This document shows positions 33,623-43,548 of a DNA stretch of 64,000 nucleotides, piece by piece. This stretch comes from Isoetes taiwanensis (Eukaryota > Streptophyta > Lycopodiopsida > Isoetales > Isoetaceae), in assembly GCA_021234155.1 (NCBI GenBank), contig JAJEKV010000040.1, forward strand, positions 188,001 to 252,000. The letters are read 5' to 3'. Below the pieces are notes generated by a model. It was not told the origin of the DNA, searched no databases, and saw only the letters and a program-made list of their open reading frames with translations. A program made the translations under genes and the position numbers. Numbering within the stretch: position 1 is the stretch's first letter; each line of letters starts with the position of its first letter.

Positions 33623-34350
33623 GATTCTTTTCGACTTATTTTCTTTGTTGGTTTCTTGTTTTGTTTTCGTTAGTGACTCGACTTTTATTTCTATAGGTAC
33701 AAGACGAATATAAACTACCATGGTGGCGGGCCGAGGTTGTTGAGCAAGGTTGAATACCTCCATGTTGCTTACTGGAGTTTCGATGGGAAACGCACCATGG
33801 AGCATTTTAATACAGCAGCTTGCCAGAACTTTTCCAATGTCTTGGAATTTCCAGCAGTGCTTCAGAAGCTACAAGACCCATAGTTAATCACTACCAGAAG
33901 CCTCAAAAGCTAATCAACCATCTCCTAGACATGTTTTCACGTCTAGGAGATTGGGTGCTTGATGCCTTTTCTGGCTCTGGTACAACAATAGCTTGTGCAT
34001 TTAAGAAGGGCCACAATTGTGTAGAAGTGGACATAGATAAAGAAGCTGTGAACTTCATCAAGATGAGATTGGTTGCCTTACCTACCCTACCAGATGAGCA
34101 TCAAGAGTTAGGCGCCAGATCCTCATCCGATTTTGCCAAGCTGACCTCTTCAGAGATACAGCCTCCATTCACTAGCTCTTTAGATGATGAAGCTACCTTT
34201 GCAGAGCTGAAAGAAGTGGCTCTAGTTACTATTCCTGAAGACATTGTAGAAGTAGACAAGGCTAAGTCACCACAAAAGGAGCAGACCACAGAAATTGACA
34301 CAGCAGAGACAAGCAAAAGCAATGAAGAAGATTGCGAATTGGACCTTTAA
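30227..34350 (+). pseudogene. ParB-domain DNA N4/N6 methyltransferase gene, copy 3 (near-complete)
   Basis: Inferred exons: 30227-30234 (ATG GAC AG), 30842 to 32195, 32287-32516, 32874-33012, 33076-33512, and about 33700-34350, mostly with GT/AG borders. Order: basic N-terminus; SAPAIYENFQ block; KRYDDREFVCMG...GRLSFTTSQGF block; acidic linker with poly-Lys; ParB/sulfiredoxin-like domain (about 31672-31980: IYADHLRKLKNRI, HVAPIVVLVD, YILGGNHSF); a conserved helical region to KELHK; then a beta-type methyltransferase with FSIIHGDCTKL, motif IV DLPYGF (33295-33312), HYQKPQKLINHLL and motif I DAFSGSGTT (33961-33987). The C-terminus is acidic (EEDCELDL). Defects: a frameshift near 30950, TGA at about 31100, TAA at about 31177, a frameshift at the poly(A) run (31432-31458), and frameshifts near 33355 and 33870. 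Sequencing indels cannot be excluded. Confidence 0.78.
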
Positions 34351-36640
34351 TCTGTCTCATGCAAAAATATTTATTACTCACCTTCATGTGTTGTCGAAAT
34401 TGATGTTAATGAAATACTTTAATTATATAATGATTATTTTATTTAGGTCCGAGCAATCGCCACAGCGATTACCATTAAAAGATAGACAATTTTCTCCAAA
34501 AGATTGCTTATGCGATATGTTGGAGCTGGTTCTGGTTTTAAAGCTAGGCTAAAAACATAAGTTACTAGCTGCTCATTCAAGCTAGATCACAGCTATGATT
34601 GCCTCTAGCTGAGGGGCATCCTATTTCTGGTTAGCAAGATCGCAGCTGTAATTTGATCCAGCTCACGATCTTTATGGACAGATTGAGACCAATCAAGCAG
34701 AGGGTAGGGTCTAACAAATGGTTATTCTCTACATCTAAATCCAATAAAAAGGCCCTATACAACTTCCAAAGAAACAAAAGCCACCAACAGTAAGCAGCAC
34801 TAGTCATCTATTGAAGCTTTCTGAACAATTTAAACGTAAGGAGGAAGCATCTGAAAAGCGTGAACTCACCTTTACAAAAATCTTCTGGATGAATCGAGAA
34901 GAATGCCCAAGCGCCTGAGGAAATATATTGAGCGCCTAAAGAGAAATGCCCGAGCACTTGAGCGCCTGAGAAGATGGCCTGTGAAACGCCAAAGAAGAAT
35001 GTTGTAGGAGCACCTGCTTGATCAAGAATGGATCTAATGCCACATTCAAATTTCCCAAGTGCAAAATTTGAATTGTGCCAATACCTTGGCTGCCCTGAGA
35101 TATGTTGGTACAAGATTGTCTTGTACTCCACGATCTTTTCTGGTTTGCCGATTTGAATTTTTTTGAAAAAGTCATAATTAGTATTCAAAAGTGGATCATC
35201 ATTTCAAATTTGAATTTGAGGCGTACTGCATACTTCGGCTGGAAATCGTTACCTTCTTTTTTTGGAGACTAGCATCAGCGCAAAGTTTTCTGCCGGAAAT
35301 GTCTAGGCGCTTTTTGGTCAAACAATTATTTGTTGACGCATGCGCCTCTATTAAAGGCAGTTGCCTATATATAAGACCTATTCAAGAGATAGTGAGTGCC
35401 TCACCAACTCCACGATGCCTAATCGACTACATGAGCATCAAACTGATACAGATTTCACGAGCACCTGCCCATACCAGGTCCCAATGGCGCTAGGAAAAAA
35501 CACACGAAAAAGTTATGTTTCTTCTTTTTTCTTTTGTTAGTAGCTTAAAGCTTAGTTTGTAGCTGGCCGCTCCGTGTTTGAGCTCTGAAGGATCGCCATG
35601 GCGATTCTTCTGAATTCACCTCTGAAGTACCAAATAATCTTGCGCTATTTCACTGGCTCAAAAGGATCGCACTAGCGATTCTTCTGAATTCAGATAAGTG
35701 ATTTATTTCATTATTCAAGTCCACATGGAGATTGAGCTTGGACATCCTTTGCATTGTAGCAGGATTCATTAGAATCGTCTTTGCGTTTCTTCTAAGCTTG
35801 TTTAGGTTGTGCCTGAAATTATCCAAAACTTTCAGCCATCTATAATTAATGTGTCGACCGTATTTATGACATGTACATGCCATTATGGAGCATTAATTGC
35901 GACGCTTGTGTTAATGGCACTGGCGGCCCTGCCCACTTGAGCAACTTTGCCTGCATAGCATCCAGGCTGGTACTTTCCCATTGGCAAGATGCTGTAAGCC
36001 CTGGTCCACGTCTGCCTCCATGATTTCCAGCACTGAGCCTTCTTGCAGGGTAAAGCTACTTGTGCACCATAAGGATCGTATAGCTGCCGCAAGTATTGCC
36101 CCCACTGCTTAGGAGTGATGTTCCTTGAGATTGTACTGGCTTTCTGAGCACCCTTCACTAAAAGGTCCTGGGATGACGTTCAGAAGGTAGAACATTTTCC
36201 TTTGATGCATGCCTAGTTTTCTTAGCTTTAAGGAAAATGTGGCACTGTCTGACCACTTATGGGCGTAGAGCAAGGCCTGTGACCTGGCAAAAATAGCATT
36301 TGTGTTCCTTGCACTCCGCATCAAACCATTGATTATAAGGGAAGGTTGTTGTGACATTTCCCTAAAATATACGATATAAATACGTATATTTTGGACCACG
36401 TCACCATACAAGCCTACATTAGTAGCCTTGTATACCTTAGTGTGGAGAAGGGAGTATGGCTAAATCATTATATATAACTTAGCCAACCTTAGGTAGGGAA
36501 CCATTTCCACATGGCTCCATCCTATTAGAAACCCACGACATGGACGCATCCTATTGGAGCCACATGGCATGTCGTGGCAACCCTAATGTAGTAATGGCCA
36601 AACCCTAACCCTAGGCCATTTTCCGACTCCTATCGTCTTG
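34351..36640. other. Non-coding/decayed sequence right of copy 3
   Basis: Contains two 27-bp-like repeats of 'gatcgc-NNNN-gcgattcttctgaattca' (about 35590 and 35664), a related 'aatcgccacagcgatt' at 34449, a run of CTCAGGCGCT motifs on the minus strand (about 34905-34975), and a TATA-like 'gcctatatataag' near 35365. Minus-strand frames at 35883-36411 (for example KQWGQYLRQLYDPYGAQV) look like a very decayed retroelement pre-RT region, but I cannot confirm it. The minus-strand LINE relic starts near 36640. Confidence 0.35.
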
Positions 36641-36645
36641 GATCT

Positions 36646-38130
36646 CTATTCGTGCTCGAAATCCCGTTTCGAGGATCGTCTGCTGCAGCATATCATGACG
36701 TGCAGCCCCAGCAGCATGTACGTGATAGAGGGAGTGGGAGCTACCTCTATCACGTACGTGATAGAATACATGGTTACTTTGGAATTAACAAAAAACTTAA
36801 ACTTCCTTGGCAAGAACTCCCAATTCAATGTGCTTTGTACGGCACATGGCTTCATGAGGGAAAAGTATGTAGAGGATACAGGAATGTTGCCTAGCCTGCT
36901 AAAGTAAATAGTGGATCTGGTAGCATTTCTGCCATACATAAGAAGAGATAAGAAGCTAAAGAAAAACCCTGCTTGACACCTTATTCTGAGGGACAACCGT
37001 TAATCAGAACAGCGGAATTAGATCTAGAGTTAAGACATGAGTAAGAGATATCAGCTTAGGATGAAATCTTAGCTTTGTGAGAGCAAACCTGATAAAGTCC
37101 CACCTAACAATATCAATGGCCTTTTTAGAATCAAGTTTAAATAGCACAAAATTTTGCTTTAAAATTTTGTTCCAGTGCAAACCATCCATAGTTACAATAT
37201 AGCTGTCTAAAATAAAAAATTCGGAAGGAAAGCAGATTGGTTTTGACTTATATTTTTCTAAAGAGGGTTGATTCTAAGAGCAATAATTTGGCACAAAGTT
37301 TGTAAGTGGAATTGGTAAGAGAGAGTCTGCAGAGTTGTAGGATGCCCCACCTTTGAAATGAGAGTAATGAAGCCATCAGAGATTGAAGGATGCAAATCAT
37401 TTGAGAGCTGGAAGCCATAAACAAAAGAGATAATATCATTTTTAAGCAGGTCCCAAAAGTGTAAATAAAACTAAGGAGGAAGATTTACCCCTAAGAAGGA
37501 CCATTAAGAATTTCACATTCAAAGTGCAAAGTGATAATAGAATCATCCTTTGTCTTGATCAGATTTGGATAATTTTGTCAATAAGGGATTTAGAAATCCT
37601 TTGTCTTGATCAGATTTGGATAATTTTGTCAATAAGGGATTTAGAATTGTCAGCATCAGAGATGAAAGCTTGAGGAATAGGAGTGTTGGAAAAAGGATCT
37701 TTGAACCTGTCATGAATAAACTCAGCAATATTGGCTTGATTGGTGAGCATCTGACCTCTATCATTTTGCATTTGAGTGATAGAATTTCTCATCAGTCTAG
37801 TCTTAGCAACCGTGTAGAAAAAATTGGAGCTGCCATAATCCGTTTCATTATTATACTTGATTTTGCATCTAATAGCATTATCCTTAGCTTCATGTTCCTT
37901 CAATGTTCCTTCAATATTCCTGATATGATTCTCAATGATTTCATCTCCATGTTATAAGATAAGATTGTGAGGGTCATTTTGCAACAATTGTCTCATTTGT
38001 CTGAGGAAAATATCACTGGCATAAGTTTTGCTATTGTGCCTATTTTTAGACCAGGCTTTAATCCACTCTTTAATCTTTTTCACCTTAAGATAGAAGGTCT
38101 ACACTTGGAATGTGAATGATGTGAGAGGTA
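36646..38130 (-). mobile_element. LINE relic with pre-RT and RT blocks
   Basis: Read leftwards. NETDYGSSNFFYTVAKTRLMRNSI and MLTNQANIAEFIHDRF (37903-37610) are the usual LINE segment before RT. Then come HPSISDGFITLISK in a shifted frame (about 37400-37340), LFKLDSKKAIDIVRWDFI (about 37150-37090, the first catalytic Asp block) and GVKQG near 36975. The rest of the palm is lost. A 50-bp tandem duplication ('tcctttgtcttgatcagatt' at 37541 and 37598) lies inside it. Multiple frameshifts; inactive. Confidence 0.75.
36718..36770. repeat. Perfect 13-bp hairpin with palindromic tail
   Basis: 'tacgtgatagagg' is followed after 12 bases by 'cctctatcacgta', then 'cgtgatag' again. The arms can form a perfect stem, and the overlap CACGTACGTG is itself a palindrome. 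Confidence 0.8.
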
Positions 38131-41100
38131 TATAAGAATTGAGGTTGGCGATCGGGGGTAGAAGTTCAACACTTGTAACAAAGCAATTATCCTAGAAAGA
38201 AAGACTCAAAGAATCGGCAAAAAGAGAATTCATTTATAGTACAAAATTGGGCCAGGTTCATACTTTTTTGGCCCAAATGCGAATAGACTCATAAAGTATG
38301 CTCATATAAATCTAACAACTGTTTGAAATGGCCATCAAAATGGCCCTAGGAATGGCCATAAGTTGTTTGAAATGGCCCTAGAAAATGAAATGACAATAAG
38401 AATAATGTCATGGGCAAAATATGTATTCAATTCTTAACCTAAGGACTCCTAATTACATAATTTTTCTACTGCCTCTACCACCTCGTGTAGAAAAGAGAAA
38501 TTGTGGGCTTTCATCATGTCTTATATTTGCAGAGGTCTCCCTCAACCCAATGGTAAAGAGAATCTAGTTCTGCCGCACATAACTTGGAGGCCCAGACTGC
38601 ACAATCTGATTGGTAATAGCTCATAGAAGCCATCACCATCTTCGCCTGTGAACATGCCAAGAATATGCATCCTCTCTGTCATATCTCGGAATGTCTGTAC
38701 AGAACCATGAAACAAATTTTATAGTCCAGTATTCTCCACTTTGTATAAATCAACATCCTGCCATAAATATTCAATCAAGAACTCTATCTTCATATTTTCC
38801 GCTTTGTAGAAGGACGAAATTGTCCTGGCAATTTTTCTGGATTCCCCATGCAAATTTCTCAGGCCATTCATGGTCCTCTACTGTTAGTTTATTAGACAAA
38901 AGCCCTGAGTGGAAATGCCTCCACACTGAAATCCACAACTAAGCTCCTGATGTTTGCTTCCTTGCAGAACCCAAAAACGAAGACACTGGCTGAACTTCCA
39001 TCAATACTTAACAGCATATTAAAAATGTCAGCAAATGCTGCTAAGCCTGCCAGATTATTGATACTAATAAAGGTATTTGTAAAGCATAGTCTAACGCAGC
39101 ACACCACAACTCCATATTTGAATTCTATACATAGCAAAGACATAGAAGCAGGAAGGTGTTAAAACAGAAGTGAACCTTGAACCTGGATTATTTAAGAAAA
39201 CTCCGCCAAAAAAAGGAAGCATTATGTTCTATTGTCCTTAAGAAATATATGCCTTTCAAGGGGAAATGGAGAAAACAAGTGAAACGCAAATCAAATTCTA
39301 GAATATTGAAGGTGCTTATAACTTCTAGACTAACTAAATTAAAATAAGAAGACATTCAATCAAATACCTCTGTCCCCACAATCGCAGATCACACAAGCAT
39401 TGCAGCCCAAATAGCAAACTGTATGTGCATTGCAACCTTTGAATAACAGGGATAAGCTTCATTCGAAGGCTATGGTGACTTCTGCAGTTGCTCCTCGAGA
39501 ACAGGGTCTTCAACACAGTGGTTTTATGCAAAGTTACAGAGGATCAGGAATAAAACAACATATATGACATACTCTACTCTAATACTCCAAATCCAAATCC
39601 AGCCATGGAGCACGAAAATGTGGACTTCTTGTGGGAGAAGTAATGGCGCTATCTCACATTCTCTTTTGAATGGAAAGGTTTGAAAGTAATGGGAAGTGCC
39701 AGGCATGAAACCTCTCCCCCGGTTTGCAACTAGATAACACAGAGAGAAGATATGGATGTGACCTTGTACACTTCCTCGTGTCATACATGTATTTTTTTTA
39801 AAAAGGGTAACAGTGTCAATGCTGGGAAAAGAACCAACAACCCAAAATGCCCGGCAAAAGTGCCATTAAGCAGTACATGCTTGAGCACTTGGACCATCAA
39901 TAACCACAAAGTGGGCTCTATTTGGGATGAACAAACCATTCTTGATTACGCAACAGTCCCATTGGGGAAAGAAGGGCATAAACAGATAGCCAATTAAAGC
40001 AGAAACTAACTTATGTTGCCTGAAAATCAGGAAAAATTTAGAATTTGCACAAAAGAGAGATATAGATGCAGAAAGAAGAAAACAATTTGCACACACTGAA
40101 ATAGGAAGGGGACTGAGAAAGAAGTCACATTTGCACCAAATGAAAGAAAGAGCATAAGCAAATAGCTAAGGTTTTGAAAAGGTGTAAAATAACTTACCTT
40201 ACTGATGCAAAAAGAAGAAAGGAGAAACAGTAAATACTGACTTGTTGAGATCCATCACCTTTCCATGTCCTGCAGATGGGAATAGAACGAAAATTACTGC
40301 ACAGTTTCTAAACAACCAGCAGATTCAGGAAGGATACCAACTAACAGTAAAACAGCTCTAGGAATTTGGGAAAACATAAAAAAATAAATTACCTTGTCAG
40401 AAAAGCCAGATTTGGAGAACGAGATTAGAAAGATGGGGCATAACCCATCATACAACTAAGCCATCATACTTGGATGCGGTAAACTCGGCCGCATCACCGC
40501 TCCCTCTGCTGTTCCTTTGCTCCACACATAGAATTGAGGAAAAGTCAAAAGATAGGGGTATATATATGCATAAAAGAATCGAAATACTAACCACGCTTAT
40601 CTGCCACCGCCTTTTCCCCGTTCTACGGCCACATGAAAAGTAGTCTGTGCTCCTCTTCCGTGAATATAACAATGACTATAAAAGCAAAAGCATGCAGATC
40701 GCTGTCTAGAAGATAACTTTCTCGAATTCTCTTGAAAGATGAACTACTATTTTTTGCAGCTTCTTTCGTAATTCTAAACAGGAAGTTTCAAATCGAAAAA
40801 AGGTCGGGGCATCAATGCTGAGACATATGAGCCTTAAGAGGTGGCATATCTATATCTCTTAAAACTATACACATGTGGGTTGAGATAAAGAAGAGACCAA
40901 AATGAGCATCCACTTATTTGTGATTATGCCACGTGAAACGATTACCACTTGTGTACAATTTCAAAAGACAAAGTTATGCCATCTCCTAAGGCTCATTAAG
41001 AATTGGCCCCTCCTACTACAACTTTGAATTCCCCGCTGTGTCCTAAGAGATGTAGTCTCACGTCATCATCACTGCGAATAATGTGTAATGTAATTTAGCA

Positions 41101-41134
41101 GGTCTTTGAAGATATATTTTCTGCTAATAAATCC
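38131..41134. other. AT-rich intergenic region, no gene seen
   Basis: About 3 kb without a convincing ORF, RNA gene or repeat array. A 'cttgcag' near 38961 and several short frames (70-86 codons) have no family resemblance. It lies downstream of the PPR gene and could hold its 3' UTR. Confidence 0.4.
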
Positions 41135-41606
41135 TCAAACACTGATAGGAGGAAAATAGCAATATTGCAGCTCTGCTACAACATCTATCTTTTCCCAGCC
41201 TGCTCTATCTTTTTTTAGTCGGAGAGTTTCTGTTCTGGCATGCATCAGTCTTTCCTTTTCATGACCATATTTTCGCATTCTACTCTCACATCTCAAAATC
41301 TGCATAGATACTAGAAACCAGCACATAAGCTGAAGCATCCATTTCATCCAGTTCTAGAATAGACTCAAAAGAAATCCTTCCAGCCACTATGTTCTTCCAT
41401 TTTCGACAAGCACCTAACACTGTTCTCCATACTGACATGTTAGCTATAAAAGGCATTTTCTTTGTCACCACTATGCCGTCATCCAGATAATTGGCTCGAA
41501 CAAGAAGATCTACCATACAAGTATAATGTTTGATGTTAGGTATGATCATATGGCAGCAAACACATAGCCTGAAAATACTCTTTACCCTTGTGAACAAGGC
41601 CGGCAT
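41135..41606 (-). pseudogene. Out-of-frame E-motif continuation of the PPR gene
   Basis: Minus-strand frame 41606-41286 encodes HYTCMVDLLVRANYLDDGIV...MSVWRTVLGACRKWKNI and ASAYVLVSSIYADFEM, a standard PPR E/E+ region. Frame 41347-41135 then gives a basic tail (RMRKYGHEKERLMHARTETL) where an E+ or KKEPG-type segment is expected. Both are separated from the upstream PPR frame by single shifts. Confidence 0.7.
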
Positions 41607-43548
41607 GACTACATGCTGTTAGGACAGAAAGAAATGTGACGCCATCTGCATCAGAGCATTCATTTTGCATCCTATCAAACAGGTCAAAGAGATTGCCAGT
41701 ATCCCCTTGGGATGCATATCCTGCTAGCATGGCATTCCATGTCACCAAATCCCTTGTATGCATTCCATCAAAGACCTCCCTAGCATCAACCAGGCTTCCA
41801 CATTTACCATAAAAACCAACCAAACAACTTGCCAGAATTATATCATTTTGAAGTCCAGCAGAGCAAATTTGGACATGGATCTTTTTTCCAGTTTCCAAGG
41901 CCCCCAGATCTCCGCAGGCCTTTAGGGTAGCAAGATAAGTTCGAGCATCAGGCACAAAACCTTGATTCTGCATTTGAGCAAATAATTGGAGAACCAAATT
42001 GCATTCCCCAGTTTCTGCATATCCAAACATGATGGCATTCCAAGACACCACATCCTGAAATGGCATCCTGTCAAAGACCATGCGGGCATGTCCCATGCTC
42101 CCACATTTGGCATACATATCCAATAGGGAGCTTGCCACAAAAAGGTCTAACTCTTGACCACTCTTTGCAACTTGAGAGTGTATTGCTATAGCCTTCTGCA
42201 AGGACTCCATTTTCAAACGTTTTCCATCAACTTGTGTATACTCTTCACTGGCTGCACGAGTCATACATGCCTTGAGTACAGCAACATAGGTTTGCGGATA
42301 AGGCCTGAAACCTTCCTCTTGCATACACATAAGTGACTGCAGAGCTATGTTGCTTTCCCCACTGACTGCATATCCAAAAATCAAAGCATTCCATAAGACG
42401 ACATTGCAATGCTCTAAACTATCAAAGACTCTGCGCGCATGAAGCATGCTTCCACATTTGGCATAGATATCAACCAGGGTGCTTGCTACAAAAATATCAG
42501 ATTGAAGTCTGTGCTTTGCAAGCTGAGAGTGGATAGCCAAAGTCTTCTCAAGACATCCTATCTTCATGCATATCCCATCGACTTGCGCGCTTTCTTCTTT
42601 GGCTGCACAAAGAGCACATGCCTTCAGCGCAGCAACATAAGTTTGGGCATCTGGTTTAATGCCTTCATCTTGCATGCACGAAAATAGTTGCAGAGATAAC
42701 TCACTCTGACCGCCACCTGCGTAACCAAATATCATAGCAGTCCATGACACCAGATCATGACAAGGCATGTTGTCAAAGACATGACGAGCATGTGCTATGC
42801 TCCCACATTTAAAATACGTATCAATCAGAGTGTTTCCCACAAAAATATTTAACTTATGGACACTCTTCACAATTTGAGAACGGACTGCTATAGCATTCTC
42901 CAAATATTCTACGTTGACAAATTTGTCCGTAGATTGACTACTCTCTTCTATTGCTGCACAGTTAGCACATGCCTTAAGCACAGCAATGTAAGTTATAGAA
43001 TTTGGTATAAAACCTTCTTCCTGCATACGAAAACATAGTTGCATAGCGAACTTACAATCTCTATCCTCTGAATACCCAAATATTACAGCATTCCAAGACA
43101 CCAAATCGTGCTCCGGTATCCTGTTAAAGATTAGATGGGCATGTAACCTGCAACTACATTTCGTATACATATGCACTAGGGTATTAGCCACCACACCGCA
43201 TGCATGATCCCCACTATTGATCACAGCAGCATGAATTTTTGTTCCAGTATAAAGGTCTCTCAAACTACTACATTCCCTCAATGCAGCAACTAAGATGGAA
43301 ACATCAGGTCTCATTCCATTTTCAAGCAGCTTCCCGTACATTACAATGGCGTTTCTGTCTTCAAACCTGTCATTTGAAGGCTCAATTACATGGTTGAGCT
43401 TCTTATATTCGACATATGACTTTCTTCTATACTGTGTTATGGAGCTTTCTCCGCTCCTGTAATGAGAAGTTACATCCTGGCCAACATATTCTACCTTGCT
43501 TCTCGAATTACAGAAATAGCAATTATGAAGGCACGGGCTCTGAAACAT
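41536..43548 (-). CDS. Pentatricopeptide repeat (PPR) protein, PLS class, C-terminus frameshifted
   Basis: An intronless frame of 670 codons starting MFQSPCLHNCYF at 43548. After about 80 residues without clear repeats come successive P-L-S modules, each with DLVSWNA/TAMIFGYA, LQLF.CMQ.EG..PD..TY.A.LKAC, a long spacer (EES.QVDG...LEKAIAIHSQ), then DIFVASTLVDIYAKCGSM.HARRVFD. About five modules are present. The last readable repeat is DGVTFLSVLTACSHAGLVHKG. PPR proteins of this class bind organellar RNA and act in editing or processing. The continuation HYTCMVDLLVRANYLDD...WRTVLGACRKWKN (E-type motif) exists but lies in the next frame (41606-41286), and a further tail (41347-41135) in a third frame. 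No DYW domain is visible. Either a 3'-decayed gene or two sequence indels. Confidence 0.85.
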   Translation of the reverse strand: MFQSPCLHNCYFCNSRSKVEYVGQDVTSHYRSGESSITQYRRKSYVEYKKLNHVIEPSNDRFEDRNAIVMYGKLLENGMRPDVSILVAALRECSSLRDLYTGTKIHAAVINSGDHACGVVANTLVHMYTKCSCRLHAHLIFNRIPEHDLVSWNAVIFGYSEDRDCKFAMQLCFRMQEEGFIPNSITYIAVLKACANCAAIEESSQSTDKFVNVEYLENAIAVRSQIVKSVHKLNIFVGNTLIDTYFKCGSIAHARHVFDNMPCHDLVSWTAMIFGYAGGGQSELSLQLFSCMQDEGIKPDAQTYVAALKACALCAAKEESAQVDGICMKIGCLEKTLAIHSQLAKHRLQSDIFVASTLVDIYAKCGSMLHARRVFDSLEHCNVVLWNALIFGYAVSGESNIALQSLMCMQEEGFRPYPQTYVAVLKACMTRAASEEYTQVDGKRLKMESLQKAIAIHSQVAKSGQELDLFVASSLLDMYAKCGSMGHARMVFDRMPFQDVVSWNAIMFGYAETGECNLVLQLFAQMQNQGFVPDARTYLATLKACGDLGALETGKKIHVQICSAGLQNDIILASCLVGFYGKCGSLVDAREVFDGMHTRDLVTWNAMLAGYASQGDTGNLFDLFDRMQNECSDADGVTFLSVLTACSHAGLVHKGKEYFQAMCLLPYDHT

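Larger units (their letters stand above)
28760..34560. mobile_element. Two-gene element, copy 3 (transposase core deleted, methyltransferase kept)
   Basis: The left end (about 28760) matches copy 1: 'ttgcgtattaaa', then 'gaatattccttaaagattcc', then 'aaaatgaggt' and 'gtgcataaaattgtattttgacc'. The minus-strand gene retains only its two ends, joined by a deletion. The plus-strand ParB-methyltransferase gene is the best preserved of the three (30227-34350). The right terminus was not identified; similarity cannot be followed past about 34.56 kb because copy 1 lacks this part and copy 2 is too diverged. Confidence 0.78.
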
